Shown here piece by piece: positions 6,249-14,123 of a stretch of DNA of 30,461 nucleotides. The stretch is from positions 1 to 30,461 of the forward strand of contig JAFZLQ010000040.1 in the NCBI GenBank assembly GCA_017551425.1, given 5' to 3'. A program made the translations under genes and the position numbers. The number at the start of each line of letters is the position of its first letter. Position 1 is the first letter of the stretch. The DNA is from Bacteroidales bacterium. Lineage in GTDB: Bacteria > Bacteroidota > Bacteroidia > Bacteroidales > UBA932. The notes below the pieces were generated by a model, which ran no database searches, was not told the origin of the DNA, and worked only from the letters and a program-made list of their open reading frames with translations.

Positions 6249-8534
6249 TTACTTTGCTATGAAAGTCACCGCCCTGGAGAAGCCATTGGCGTCCAAGGCG
6301 GTAAGGAGATGCATCCCGGGCTCCGGATAAAGCAGCAGGTCATGCTCGCCGTCGCGCGTCTGCCCCACGAATTCGTCGTCGAGATGCCAGTACAGGACAG
6401 CGGTGGGGTCGGTATGCGCAGCGCGTACCACTACGCCCTGCTCCCGGCCGCTGAGCGAGCGGGTGGTCACTATGGTGACGCCGTTCTGCGGATAGATTAT
6501 GTCGATGGGATTCCGCTGGTCCGACGCCGCATCGTAGTCGGGGTGCTTGGGAGGCAGCGGCCTGTAGTCCAGGTGATTCTTCATGTAATACCACTCCTGG
6601 GCCGGCGGCAGCACGAACCATACGGCCTCCACCATGCTTTCAACAGGGTAGCAGCTGCTGTTGACGAGCCAGCGGCGGTCGGCGTCGAGATGTACTGTAC
6701 GATGGTATTTGCATTCGTCGGGACGCGTCTCGATATCCGGTACCCATACGGTCTCGGTTTCCGGGCAGATGCCGCTGGCCGGCAGTCCGCTCTTGCTGCA
6801 GACTTCCAGGGGCACGAGGCTGTCCAGCGGCTTGTCGAACCATCCCGACCAGGGAAGGGCGCCGAAGACGTCGAACATAACGGGGGATGCGTACGAAACG
6901 CCTGTCATCTGCGCGCGGCCCTCCCCGTCGCTGTTGCCTACCCAGACACCCACGACGTAATCGCGGTTGACGCCTACGCTCCAGGCGTCCCTGTTGCCCC
7001 AACTGGTTCCGGTTTTCCAGGCTATCCTTCGGCCGGAGCTGAAGCCCTGCCAGGAGGACTCTTCCTCCGGCCTGCCGGCCTTGCTCAACGCATCGAAGGT
7101 CAGCCAGATTGCGCCGCGGCTGAGCGGCACCTCCGTATGCCCTGTCAAGCCGGGTATGAAGCCGGTTTCGTCTCCCGCGAGCTTTGCGGCCATGGAACAG
7201 TATGCCCTGACCAGATTCTCCAGGGATATCTCGGCGCCGCCGAGTATGAGCGAGAGCCCGTAATGGTCGGCATCGCGCGTGATGGTATCGAAGCCCATTT
7301 CCTGCAGGAGTTCCAGGAAACGGGGCACGCCGTACTGCTCCAACATCCTGACTGAAGGCACGTTAAGCGAACGCTGTATGACCTGGTCGGCAGGCACTGC
7401 GCCGTCGAAGGTGCGGGCGAAATTGTGCGGCTGGAAGTTGTTGTAGTTGTACGGGGTATCCTTTATGAGCGTTGTCGGGAGGATTTCGCCGGCGTCAAGC
7501 ATGGCGGCGTATAGCAGGGGCTTTAGGGTGCTTCCGCTGGAACGTGCGGCGGGAATCATATCCACGTCGGCTCCGCGCAGCCCAGGCGCCAGTCCCTTGG
7601 TGTTGCCGTAGTAGGCGAGGACGTCTCCTGTGGCCACACTCATCACCAGTATTCCCATGTTGTCCACCAGGTTGTTGTGGTAGTCTTCGAAATGCGAGCG
7701 TGCGATTGCGTTCACCCTGTCCTGCAGCACCGGGTCGAGGGTGCATGTATAGGCTTTGTCGCCTCCGCCGGCACGCAGCCTCTCAAGCAGATGGTAGGCC
7801 TTGTCCGGCATGGGGAGGGGCTTGTCCGGAAGTGGCTCGTCCTTTGCGAGCTCGCATTCGATATCGTCTATGATGCCTTTCTCCATCAGCTTGTCCAGCA
7901 GGTAGTTGCGCTTCTCCAGCAGGCGCTCGCGGTTTCGCCCGGGGTGGATCAGTGCGGGGGAGTTGGGAAGCACTGCGAGCATGGCGCTCTCGGCCCAGGA
8001 CAGCTCGCCGGCGGATCGCCCGAAGTAGCGCCAGGCGGCAGCGTCTATCCCGACCACGTTCCCTCCGAAAGGCGCGTTGGAGGCGTAGAGCCTGAGTATC
8101 TCGTTCTTGGAGCAGCGGAGCTCCAGCCTGGACGCCAGGACGGCCTCGAGCAGCTTTTCCGGAATGCTCCTGGGGGCGTCGGGACGGCTGAGGCGTATGA
8201 CCTGCATGGTGATGGTGCTGGCGCCGGAAACCACCTCGCGCCTGCTGAGATTCTGCCGTATGGCGCGTCCGATGGACAGAAAATCGATGCCCGCATGCCA
8301 CCAGAAACGTTTGTCTTCGTATGTGACGATGCATTTGGCGAACTTGTCTGGTACAGACGAAGCGGGCTCGAAGCACCACTGGCCGTTGGCTGAGATGCGG
8401 GCTCCCATGAGGGTGCCGTCGGCCGTGCTGAGTGTGGCGCTGAGGGGCTGGCGGAAGAGTTTTGCCGGAAGGCAGAAAAGATATAATACCGCCAGCGGAG
8501 TCAAAATCAAAATTATTTTCTTAATTTTGGACAT
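6249..8534 (-). CDS. pbpC: Penicillin-binding protein 1C (bifunctional peptidoglycan synthase)
   Basis: The 761-residue protein has an N-terminal membrane anchor (about 6-22) and a GT51 glycosyltransferase domain with the catalytic EDKRF (E73) and STITMQ. The transpeptidase domain has SGSTLKP (active S335, K338), SLN (389-391) and KTGT (507-510). A C-terminal domain of about 85 residues is of the BiPBP_C type. PBP1C polymerises and cross-links glycan strands in the periplasm. I chose ATG 8534, not the TTG at 8543, because a perfect promoter occupies 8571-8541. In enterobacteria pbpC is paired with an alpha-2-macroglobulin gene; here the partner is divergent instead of co-directional. Confidence 0.95.
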   Translation of the reverse strand: MSKIKKIILILTPLAVLYLFCLPAKLFRQPLSATLSTADGTLMGARISANGQWCFEPASSVPDKFAKCIVTYEDKRFWWHAGIDFLSIGRAIRQNLSRREVVSGASTITMQVIRLSRPDAPRSIPEKLLEAVLASRLELRCSKNEILRLYASNAPFGGNVVGIDAAAWRYFGRSAGELSWAESAMLAVLPNSPALIHPGRNRERLLEKRNYLLDKLMEKGIIDDIECELAKDEPLPDKPLPMPDKAYHLLERLRAGGGDKAYTCTLDPVLQDRVNAIARSHFEDYHNNLVDNMGILVMSVATGDVLAYYGNTKGLAPGLRGADVDMIPAARSSGSTLKPLLYAAMLDAGEILPTTLIKDTPYNYNNFQPHNFARTFDGAVPADQVIQRSLNVPSVRMLEQYGVPRFLELLQEMGFDTITRDADHYGLSLILGGAEISLENLVRAYCSMAAKLAGDETGFIPGLTGHTEVPLSRGAIWLTFDALSKAGRPEEESSWQGFSSGRRIAWKTGTSWGNRDAWSVGVNRDYVVGVWVGNSDGEGRAQMTGVSYASPVMFDVFGALPWSGWFDKPLDSLVPLEVCSKSGLPASGICPETETVWVPDIETRPDECKYHRTVHLDADRRWLVNSSCYPVESMVEAVWFVLPPAQEWYYMKNHLDYRPLPPKHPDYDAASDQRNPIDIIYPQNGVTIVTTRSLSGREQGVVVRAAHTDPTAVLYWHLDDEFVGQTRDGEHDLLLYPEPGMHLLTALDANGFSRAVTFIAK
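8522..8529 (+). promoter_or_regulatory. -7 box of the alpha-2-macroglobulin promoter
   Basis: TAATTTTG is a perfect TAnnTTTG box on the plus strand, 28 bp upstream of ATG 8558. No clear TTG appears at the expected -33 position. The box lies within the first codons of divergent pbpC, so the two transcription units share a compact, overlapping control region. Confidence 0.5.
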
Positions 8535-8540
8535 CTGAAA

Positions 8541-8571
8541 CAAAAGTACGCATTTCTATGAAACTTGCAAA
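8541..8571 (-). promoter_or_regulatory. Promoter of pbpC, TTTG-N19-TACTTTTG
   Basis: On the minus strand TTTG (8571-8568), a 19-nt spacer and TACTTTTG (8548-8541) match the Bacteroidetes consensus perfectly. The -33 element lies inside the first codons of the divergent alpha-2-macroglobulin gene. The predicted start of transcription, near 8535, nearly coincides with ATG 8534, implying a leaderless or very short leader. Confidence 0.75.
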
Positions 8572-11500
8572 ATTCCTCCCTGCGGCGTTCCTGGCCGTCC
8601 TGCTCTGTGCAGCATGCGACAATTCCACTCCCGCACCCGGCCCCGCAACAGAAGAAGTCTTTTCTCCGTCTGCGGAAGCCCCCGCTTCCGTCCGGGAAGA
8701 GTCTCCGTATCCCGCCTACGACGAGAACGACAGCTCTTCTTCGGAAACCCCCGAAACCCCGGAAATCAAGCTCCTCAGCACCGGTTCCATCCTTCCGTCC
8801 ACCGGCAACATGGACCTGCTGTTCAGCTCCGTAGGTTATGCCGGAGCCCGTATCAGAATACGCAAGATATTCACCAGCAACATTTTACAGTTCCTTCAGT
8901 TCGATAGCTACGAGGCCCGCTACAACCTCTACAAGGTAGCCCGCATCGTTGCGGACACCACTGTCGTGCTCGGCGGAACCAACGCTCCCCACATTCGCCA
9001 CCAGCGCAATTACGCCTTTAGCCTGGACGAGGTCATCAAACCCGAGCCCGGAGCCATCTACCATGTGGAGATCCGCGGCACCGAGCCTCTCTTCGAGGAG
9101 GACTACTGGGACAGCGACACCTACTTCGGCGACTACGACACCTATGACGTGCGCAACACCTATCTCCTCGCATCCGACGTTTCCCTCATCGCCAAGGAGG
9201 GAGACAACCGCTGGGAGATCTTTGCGACCGACATCCTCTCCGGCGCACCTCTCAAGGGCGTAAGGGTCAAACTGTACGACTCCGTTCTCCAGGAGATCGG
9301 CAAGGGCGTTTCAGACAAGGACGGCCGCGTGACATTCCCCGCCGGAAACGACGGCCGCTTCGTGCTGGCCAGCTCGGACAAGGGCAGCGCCTACCTCTCG
9401 CTCGACAATTCCAAGTCGCTGTCAACCAGTGACTTCGACGTCAGCGGGACCACCTCTTACGGCGGCCTCAAGGCATACATATTCGGCGAGCGCGGCGTAT
9501 GGCGTCCCGGAGACACCCTGCACGTGAGCGTCGTAACCATGGCGGAAGACGCAGACCTCCCCGTGGGCCATCCCGTAACCGCTGAACTTCGCAACCCCGA
9601 CGGCCAGGTGACCAAGACCCTCACCGTCAAGAACGACGGCAGCCACATCTTCCATATCCCTCTCACCACTGCCGCCGACGCCCCTACGGGCCGCTGGACA
9701 GTGGGCGTGAAGATCGGCTCCCGCGAGTTCTCCAAGGCAGTCAAGATAGAGACCGTCAAGCCCAACAAGCTCGACGTGCGCCTTACATTCGACAATGACA
9801 TCATCGTTCCCAAGACCAGCTGCGCAGGCGTAGTGAGCGTCAAGTGGCTATACGGCGCCGTGGGCAGCAACCTCAAGGTGAACGGAGACGTGGAGATATC
9901 TTCCGCACGCACTTCCTTCAAGGGATACGAAGCCTACGACTTCAAGGACGACACCCGTTCCTTCAGCTCCCAGGAACTCTATTATTCAGACAGCAGCACC
10001 GATTCCGAAGGTCTCTGGCGCATCAATACCGGCATGAACCTCAACCTTGCCAGTATCCCCGGCATGCTCGACGCGGCGTTCACCATCCGCGCATTCGAGC
10101 CTTCAGGCGAGTTCTCCACCGGCTGGTCCAGCTGGAAGCTTTCCCCGTTCGACGCATACGTGGGCATCAAGGCCAACATGGACAAGAGCCCCTGGGGCGA
10201 GGAATACATCAAGGCCGGCCAGGCGCATAAGTTCGACGTGGTCACCGTCGGCCCCGACGGAGCTCCCGTTTCGGTGTCAGACCTCCATGTGGAGGTGTTC
10301 CATGTGGATTGGAGCTGGTGGTGGAACTCCTCTTCGCAGATTGCCAGCTACATGTCCGGCAAGAGCAAGGAGCTCCTGTTCGACAGGCATATTTCCGCCA
10401 TCGGCGGCAAGGGCAGCTTCTCCTACGACTGGTCCAACGCCCCCGACGGCCTCTACTTCGTACGCGTGAGCGACGAGAAGGGCGGCCATGCCACTTCCAT
10501 GCTCTGCGAGGTGTATGAAAACTACGCCACCCGCGCTTCAGACAACTCCGAGGCCGCCAAACGCCTGGCTATCAGCCTCAACAAGGAGAACTTCAAGGTC
10601 GGCGAGACAGCCCGCCTCGTGATTCCTTCGTCCGCCGGCAGCAGGGTGCTGCTTTCCCTCGAGAAGGCAGGGCGCCTCATCCGCTCCGAGTGGATCGAAT
10701 GCGCCGACGGCAGCACTGAGATTACTGTCCCCGTCACGGCCGAGATGCTTCCAAACGTATATGCGTTCCTCACCCTCGTGCAGCCGCACAGGAATACGCT
10801 CAACGACGCCCCCATCCGCATGTACGGCGTCCAGAACATAAATGTGGAGGATGCGTCCTCGCATCTGGAGCCCGTGCTCGACATCCCTTCGGAGGTCAAG
10901 CCGGAGACCACCGTCAAGTTCAAGGTCAAGGAGAAGAACGGCAAGGCCATGAGCTACATCGTGGCTATCGTCGATGAAGGCCTGCTCGGTCTCACCGCAT
11001 ACAAGACTCCCGACGCATGGAAGGCATTCTACGCCAAGGAAGCCCTCCGCGTACGTACCTGGGACCTCTACGACGACGTCATAGGCGCATACGGCGGCCG
11101 CATCGAGCAGCTCTTCGCGATCGGTGGTGACGAGGAAGTCGCAACCGCCATGAAGCCCCAGAACGCCAACCGCTTCAAGCCGGTGGTGGCATATCTCGGC
11201 CCCTTCACCATCAAGGCGGGCAAGACCGGTTCCCACAGCGTCGAGGTGCCCCAGTACATCGGAGCCCTCCGTGCCATGGTAATCGCCACTGACGGACGCG
11301 CCCAGGGCAGCCTGGAGAAAGACATTACGGTGAGCAAGCCCGTGATGGTGCAGGCGACCCTCCCGAGGGCCCTCAATATCGGCGAGACCGTCAAGGTGCC
11401 CGTCACCCTCATCACCCTCAAGAAAGACGTGGGCAAGGTTAAGATCAAAGTGAGCACGGACGACATGCTCCAGGTTGACGGCCCCGACACCATAGAAGTC

Positions 11501-13126
11501 AACTCGACGGAAGAAGGACAGGAGGTTTACTACTTCAACGTCAAGGTGCTCGACAAAGTCGGCATCGGCCACCTGAAGGCAGTTTCCGAGGCTTCCGGAG
11601 ACAAGTCCTATTCAGACATTGAGATAGACATCCACAATCCCAACCCGGAGGTTACGCGCACAAAGAGCATCCTGCTCGCCGCCGGTGAGAGCAAAGACCT
11701 TGCGGTGGAGCTGTTCGGCACGCCCGGATCCAACACCGCATCCCTCGAGCTCTCCACCATGCCTTCCATCGACCTCGGCAACCGCCTCAAATACTTGCTG
11801 AACTATCCTTACGGATGCGTGGAGCAGACGGTTTCCTCCGCATTCCCCCAGCTGTATCTGGATAAGGTTATGACCTGCGACGACGGCATCCGCAAGCGCA
11901 GCACCCTCAATATCGAGGCCACCCTGCGCCGTCTGCAGAGCTTCCGCCGCCCCAACGGCTCGCTCTCTTACTGGCCTGGCAGCAACAACTCGTCGCTCTT
12001 CGGCAGCGCCTATGCCCTCCACTTCATCCAGGAGGCCGAGGCACAGGGCTATGCCGTTCCCGCAGACCTCAAGAAGGAACTCATCAACTGGATATCCAGG
12101 ACGGTGTCCGACCAGAAGGAAGACGCCACCTCCAGGGCCTACGGCCTCTACGCCCTTGCCGCAGCCGGCAAGCCCAACCGCAGCGCCATGAACCTCATGC
12201 GCGAGAAGGCCAAGAAGCTGCCCAACAGCGCAGCATGGCTGCTTGCCGCCGCGTACGCCGTTGACGGCAAGAAGACCGTGAGCCGTGAGCTTACTTCGTC
12301 CCTGACGTATCAGGAGACCGAATACCAGGCCTACGGCAGTACAGACCGCAACCGCGCCGTCGCCCTCAAGACCATGCTTCTCACCGGCAACAAGGAAGAG
12401 GCCTTCCGCCTTGCAGGAGAGATCGCCGGATATCTCAACAACCGCGATTACTACATGAGCACGCAGTCCACTGCATGGAGCCTCTATGCCGTATGCGACT
12501 ACGCCAGGGCGAATGCCGGCGGAGTGCAGGCCAGCTGCGTGATTGACGGCAAGACGGAGAAGATTTCCTCCGACCGCTGTGTGGTGAGCCGCAACATTCC
12601 CGTCTCGGACGGCAAGAACGGCAGCATCAAGATCACCAACGGCTCTGCAGGCAACCTGTATGCGGTGGCTTCCGTCACCGGCATCCCTGCCGCCTCCGAG
12701 GAGAAGGCCATGAGCAGCAAGATCAAGATGATGGTTGTCTATACCGATGAGCGCAACAACCCCGTGAGCGTAGATACCCTGTCCCGCGGACGTATGGTCG
12801 TAGCCCATGTGAACATCTCCAATACCAGCAAGACCGCCCTCCGCGACCTGGCTCTCAACCAGAAGTTCCCTTCGGGCTGGGAAATCCAGAACGACCGCCT
12901 CTATTCCGCATCCGTCAGCTATCCTGCAGGCATCACTTACCAGGACTTCAGGGACGACCGCGTTTACAGCTTCTTCAACCTCGCCGCCGGCGGCAGCGTG
13001 AACGTTGAAATCAAGCTGATTGCCACATATCCCGGCAAGTTCTACCTGCCCGCCGTCACCTGCGGCGCCATGTACGACGACACGGTTCAGGCCGTTGTTC
13101 CCGGACGCTGGATAGAAGTCAAGTAG
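8558..13126 (+). CDS. Bacterial alpha-2-macroglobulin lipoprotein (YfhM-like)
   Basis: The protein has 1522 residues. A lipoprotein signal ends at LLCAAC (lipidated Cys probably 20), followed by a Ser/Glu/Pro-rich linker. Repeated macroglobulin beta-domains come next, with signature segments such as GVWRPGDTLHVSV and YPYGCVEQT. The thioester motif CVEQ (C1087-Q1090) is intact, so this is a thioester-bearing form that can covalently trap an attacking protease. After it comes the alpha-alpha toroid (LNIEATLRRLQSF and onward) and a C-terminal receptor-like domain. Bacterial members act in the periplasm and are thought to protect the envelope from host or competitor proteases, working with PBP1C, encoded next door. 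The EamA gene follows after 4 bp and may be cotranscribed. Confidence 0.95.
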   Translation: MKLAKFLPAAFLAVLLCAACDNSTPAPGPATEEVFSPSAEAPASVREESPYPAYDENDSSSSETPETPEIKLLSTGSILPSTGNMDLLFSSVGYAGARIRIRKIFTSNILQFLQFDSYEARYNLYKVARIVADTTVVLGGTNAPHIRHQRNYAFSLDEVIKPEPGAIYHVEIRGTEPLFEEDYWDSDTYFGDYDTYDVRNTYLLASDVSLIAKEGDNRWEIFATDILSGAPLKGVRVKLYDSVLQEIGKGVSDKDGRVTFPAGNDGRFVLASSDKGSAYLSLDNSKSLSTSDFDVSGTTSYGGLKAYIFGERGVWRPGDTLHVSVVTMAEDADLPVGHPVTAELRNPDGQVTKTLTVKNDGSHIFHIPLTTAADAPTGRWTVGVKIGSREFSKAVKIETVKPNKLDVRLTFDNDIIVPKTSCAGVVSVKWLYGAVGSNLKVNGDVEISSARTSFKGYEAYDFKDDTRSFSSQELYYSDSSTDSEGLWRINTGMNLNLASIPGMLDAAFTIRAFEPSGEFSTGWSSWKLSPFDAYVGIKANMDKSPWGEEYIKAGQAHKFDVVTVGPDGAPVSVSDLHVEVFHVDWSWWWNSSSQIASYMSGKSKELLFDRHISAIGGKGSFSYDWSNAPDGLYFVRVSDEKGGHATSMLCEVYENYATRASDNSEAAKRLAISLNKENFKVGETARLVIPSSAGSRVLLSLEKAGRLIRSEWIECADGSTEITVPVTAEMLPNVYAFLTLVQPHRNTLNDAPIRMYGVQNINVEDASSHLEPVLDIPSEVKPETTVKFKVKEKNGKAMSYIVAIVDEGLLGLTAYKTPDAWKAFYAKEALRVRTWDLYDDVIGAYGGRIEQLFAIGGDEEVATAMKPQNANRFKPVVAYLGPFTIKAGKTGSHSVEVPQYIGALRAMVIATDGRAQGSLEKDITVSKPVMVQATLPRALNIGETVKVPVTLITLKKDVGKVKIKVSTDDMLQVDGPDTIEVNSTEEGQEVYYFNVKVLDKVGIGHLKAVSEASGDKSYSDIEIDIHNPNPEVTRTKSILLAAGESKDLAVELFGTPGSNTASLELSTMPSIDLGNRLKYLLNYPYGCVEQTVSSAFPQLYLDKVMTCDDGIRKRSTLNIEATLRRLQSFRRPNGSLSYWPGSNNSSLFGSAYALHFIQEAEAQGYAVPADLKKELINWISRTVSDQKEDATSRAYGLYALAAAGKPNRSAMNLMREKAKKLPNSAAWLLAAAYAVDGKKTVSRELTSSLTYQETEYQAYGSTDRNRAVALKTMLLTGNKEEAFRLAGEIAGYLNNRDYYMSTQSTAWSLYAVCDYARANAGGVQASCVIDGKTEKISSDRCVVSRNIPVSDGKNGSIKITNGSAGNLYAVASVTGIPAASEEKAMSSKIKMMVVYTDERNNPVSVDTLSRGRMVVAHVNISNTSKTALRDLALNQKFPSGWEIQNDRLYSASVSYPAGITYQDFRDDRVYSFFNLAAGGSVNVEIKLIATYPGKFYLPAVTCGAMYDDTVQAVVPGRWIEVK

Positions 13127-13130
13127 CCCG

Positions 13131-14120
13131 ATGTGGTCTTTGATGGCGGTAATGTCTGCGGTCCTTCTGGGACTGTATGACGTAGCCAAGAAGAAAGCCT
13201 TGCAGAAGAACGGCGTACTTGCCGTTCTTCTGGTGGCTACGGCGCTTTCCACGCTGTTAGTGTCGCCTTTTTTCCGCCTCGGGCCGGGGGAGGATTTCCT
13301 CAAGCTGGCCTTCAAGGCGGTTCTGGTGACGGCTTCGTGGATCAGCGGGATGGTCGGCCTGAAGATGCTGCCGCTCACTACGGTGAGTACCATCAAGGGC
13401 TCCAGGCCTGTGTTCGTCGTCCTTCTGTCCATCATCATTTACGGGGAAAAGCTTAACTGGATGCAGTGGAGCGGCATTGCGCTGGCTTTGCTCGCGCTCT
13501 GGCTGCTCGGCAGGTCGAGCCGTTCAGACGGTACAGTGCAGGCGCGCCGTACCGGATTCATATTCATGGCCGTTTCCGTGGCCACAGGCGTGGCGAGCGC
13601 CGTTTACGACAAACACATCATCTCCGGAATGGATCCGCTCTTCGTCCAGAGCTGGACGAACCTGTTCATAACGCTTTTGCTGGCAGTTTGCGTCTTTGTA
13701 GCGCGGTTGTCTTCCGGAGCCTCTGCTTCCAGAAACTTCCGCTTCGCTCCATCCCCCCCGCAAGCGGGTCCCCCCCATTCACATGGCCATGGGCGGCCAT
13801 GGTTTCTGGAGGCAGAGGCTCCTCTCGGCAACCGCGCTGCAGCGGAAGAAGACTCAGACAGTCATTCAGCAAGCCGTTTCCGTTGGGACTGGACTCTTGT
13901 AGTTGTTGCGGTGCTGATAACGGCGGCGGATATGCTCTATTTCTTCGCCCTCAAGCAGCCCGGAGCGCTGCTTAGCGTTATTTCCGTGGTGAGGCGCGGG
14001 TCTGTGCTGGTGACGTTCGTCTGCGGCGCAATAATGTTCCGCGAGGGCAACCTTCGCGCAAAAGGATTCAATATGCTCCTGATGGTGGCGGGCATTGCCC
14101 TGCTGCTGATAGGCAGCTGA
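13131..14120 (+). CDS. EamA/DMT-family membrane transporter carrying a palindromic insert
   Basis: The protein has 329 residues, about ten hydrophobic helices and the two-fold repeat typical of drug/metabolite transporters: the N-terminal half ends GRSSRSD, and the second half starts RRTGFIFMAVSVATGV. GLKMLPLTTVSTIKGSRP is a recognisable EamA segment. Substrate unknown. Between the helix ending VCVFVARL and the one starting WTLVVVAVLI, residues about 190-237 form a hydrophilic Pro/Ser/Arg/Glu-rich loop that is not expected in this family. It is encoded by a 143-bp palindrome (13698-13840) whose core recurs in uvrA. The frame stays open, so the protein may still work with an enlarged loop. It begins 4 bp after the alpha-2-macroglobulin stop and converges on uvrA with a 3-bp gap. 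Confidence 0.85.
   Translation: MWSLMAVMSAVLLGLYDVAKKKALQKNGVLAVLLVATALSTLLVSPFFRLGPGEDFLKLAFKAVLVTASWISGMVGLKMLPLTTVSTIKGSRPVFVVLLSIIIYGEKLNWMQWSGIALALLALWLLGRSSRSDGTVQARRTGFIFMAVSVATGVASAVYDKHIISGMDPLFVQSWTNLFITLLLAVCVFVARLSSGASASRNFRFAPSPPQAGPPHSHGHGRPWFLEAEAPLGNRAAAEEDSDSHSASRFRWDWTLVVVAVLITAADMLYFFALKQPGALLSVISVVRRGSVLVTFVCGAIMFREGNLRAKGFNMLLMVAGIALLLIGS
13698..13840. repeat. Palindromic in-gene element, copy 1 (inside the EamA gene)
   Basis: Left arm 13698-13736 pairs with right arm 13802-13840: in 39 positions there are two single mismatches plus one 6-nt unpaired block. The inner run GTTTCTGGA and the outer CAACCGCGCT both pair perfectly. The core (13737-13801) holds CCCGC/GCGGG with an AA loop and CATGGCC/GGCCATG (13782-13801). 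Positions 13740-13776 are identical to 15233-15269 in uvrA, in the same genomic orientation. Confidence 0.9.
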
Positions 14121-14123
14121 CCG

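Noticed and set aside
11612..13438. Long antisense frame opposite the alpha-2-macroglobulin gene
   Set aside because: It is a by-product of GC-rich codon use; no recognisable domain, and it crosses two real genes.
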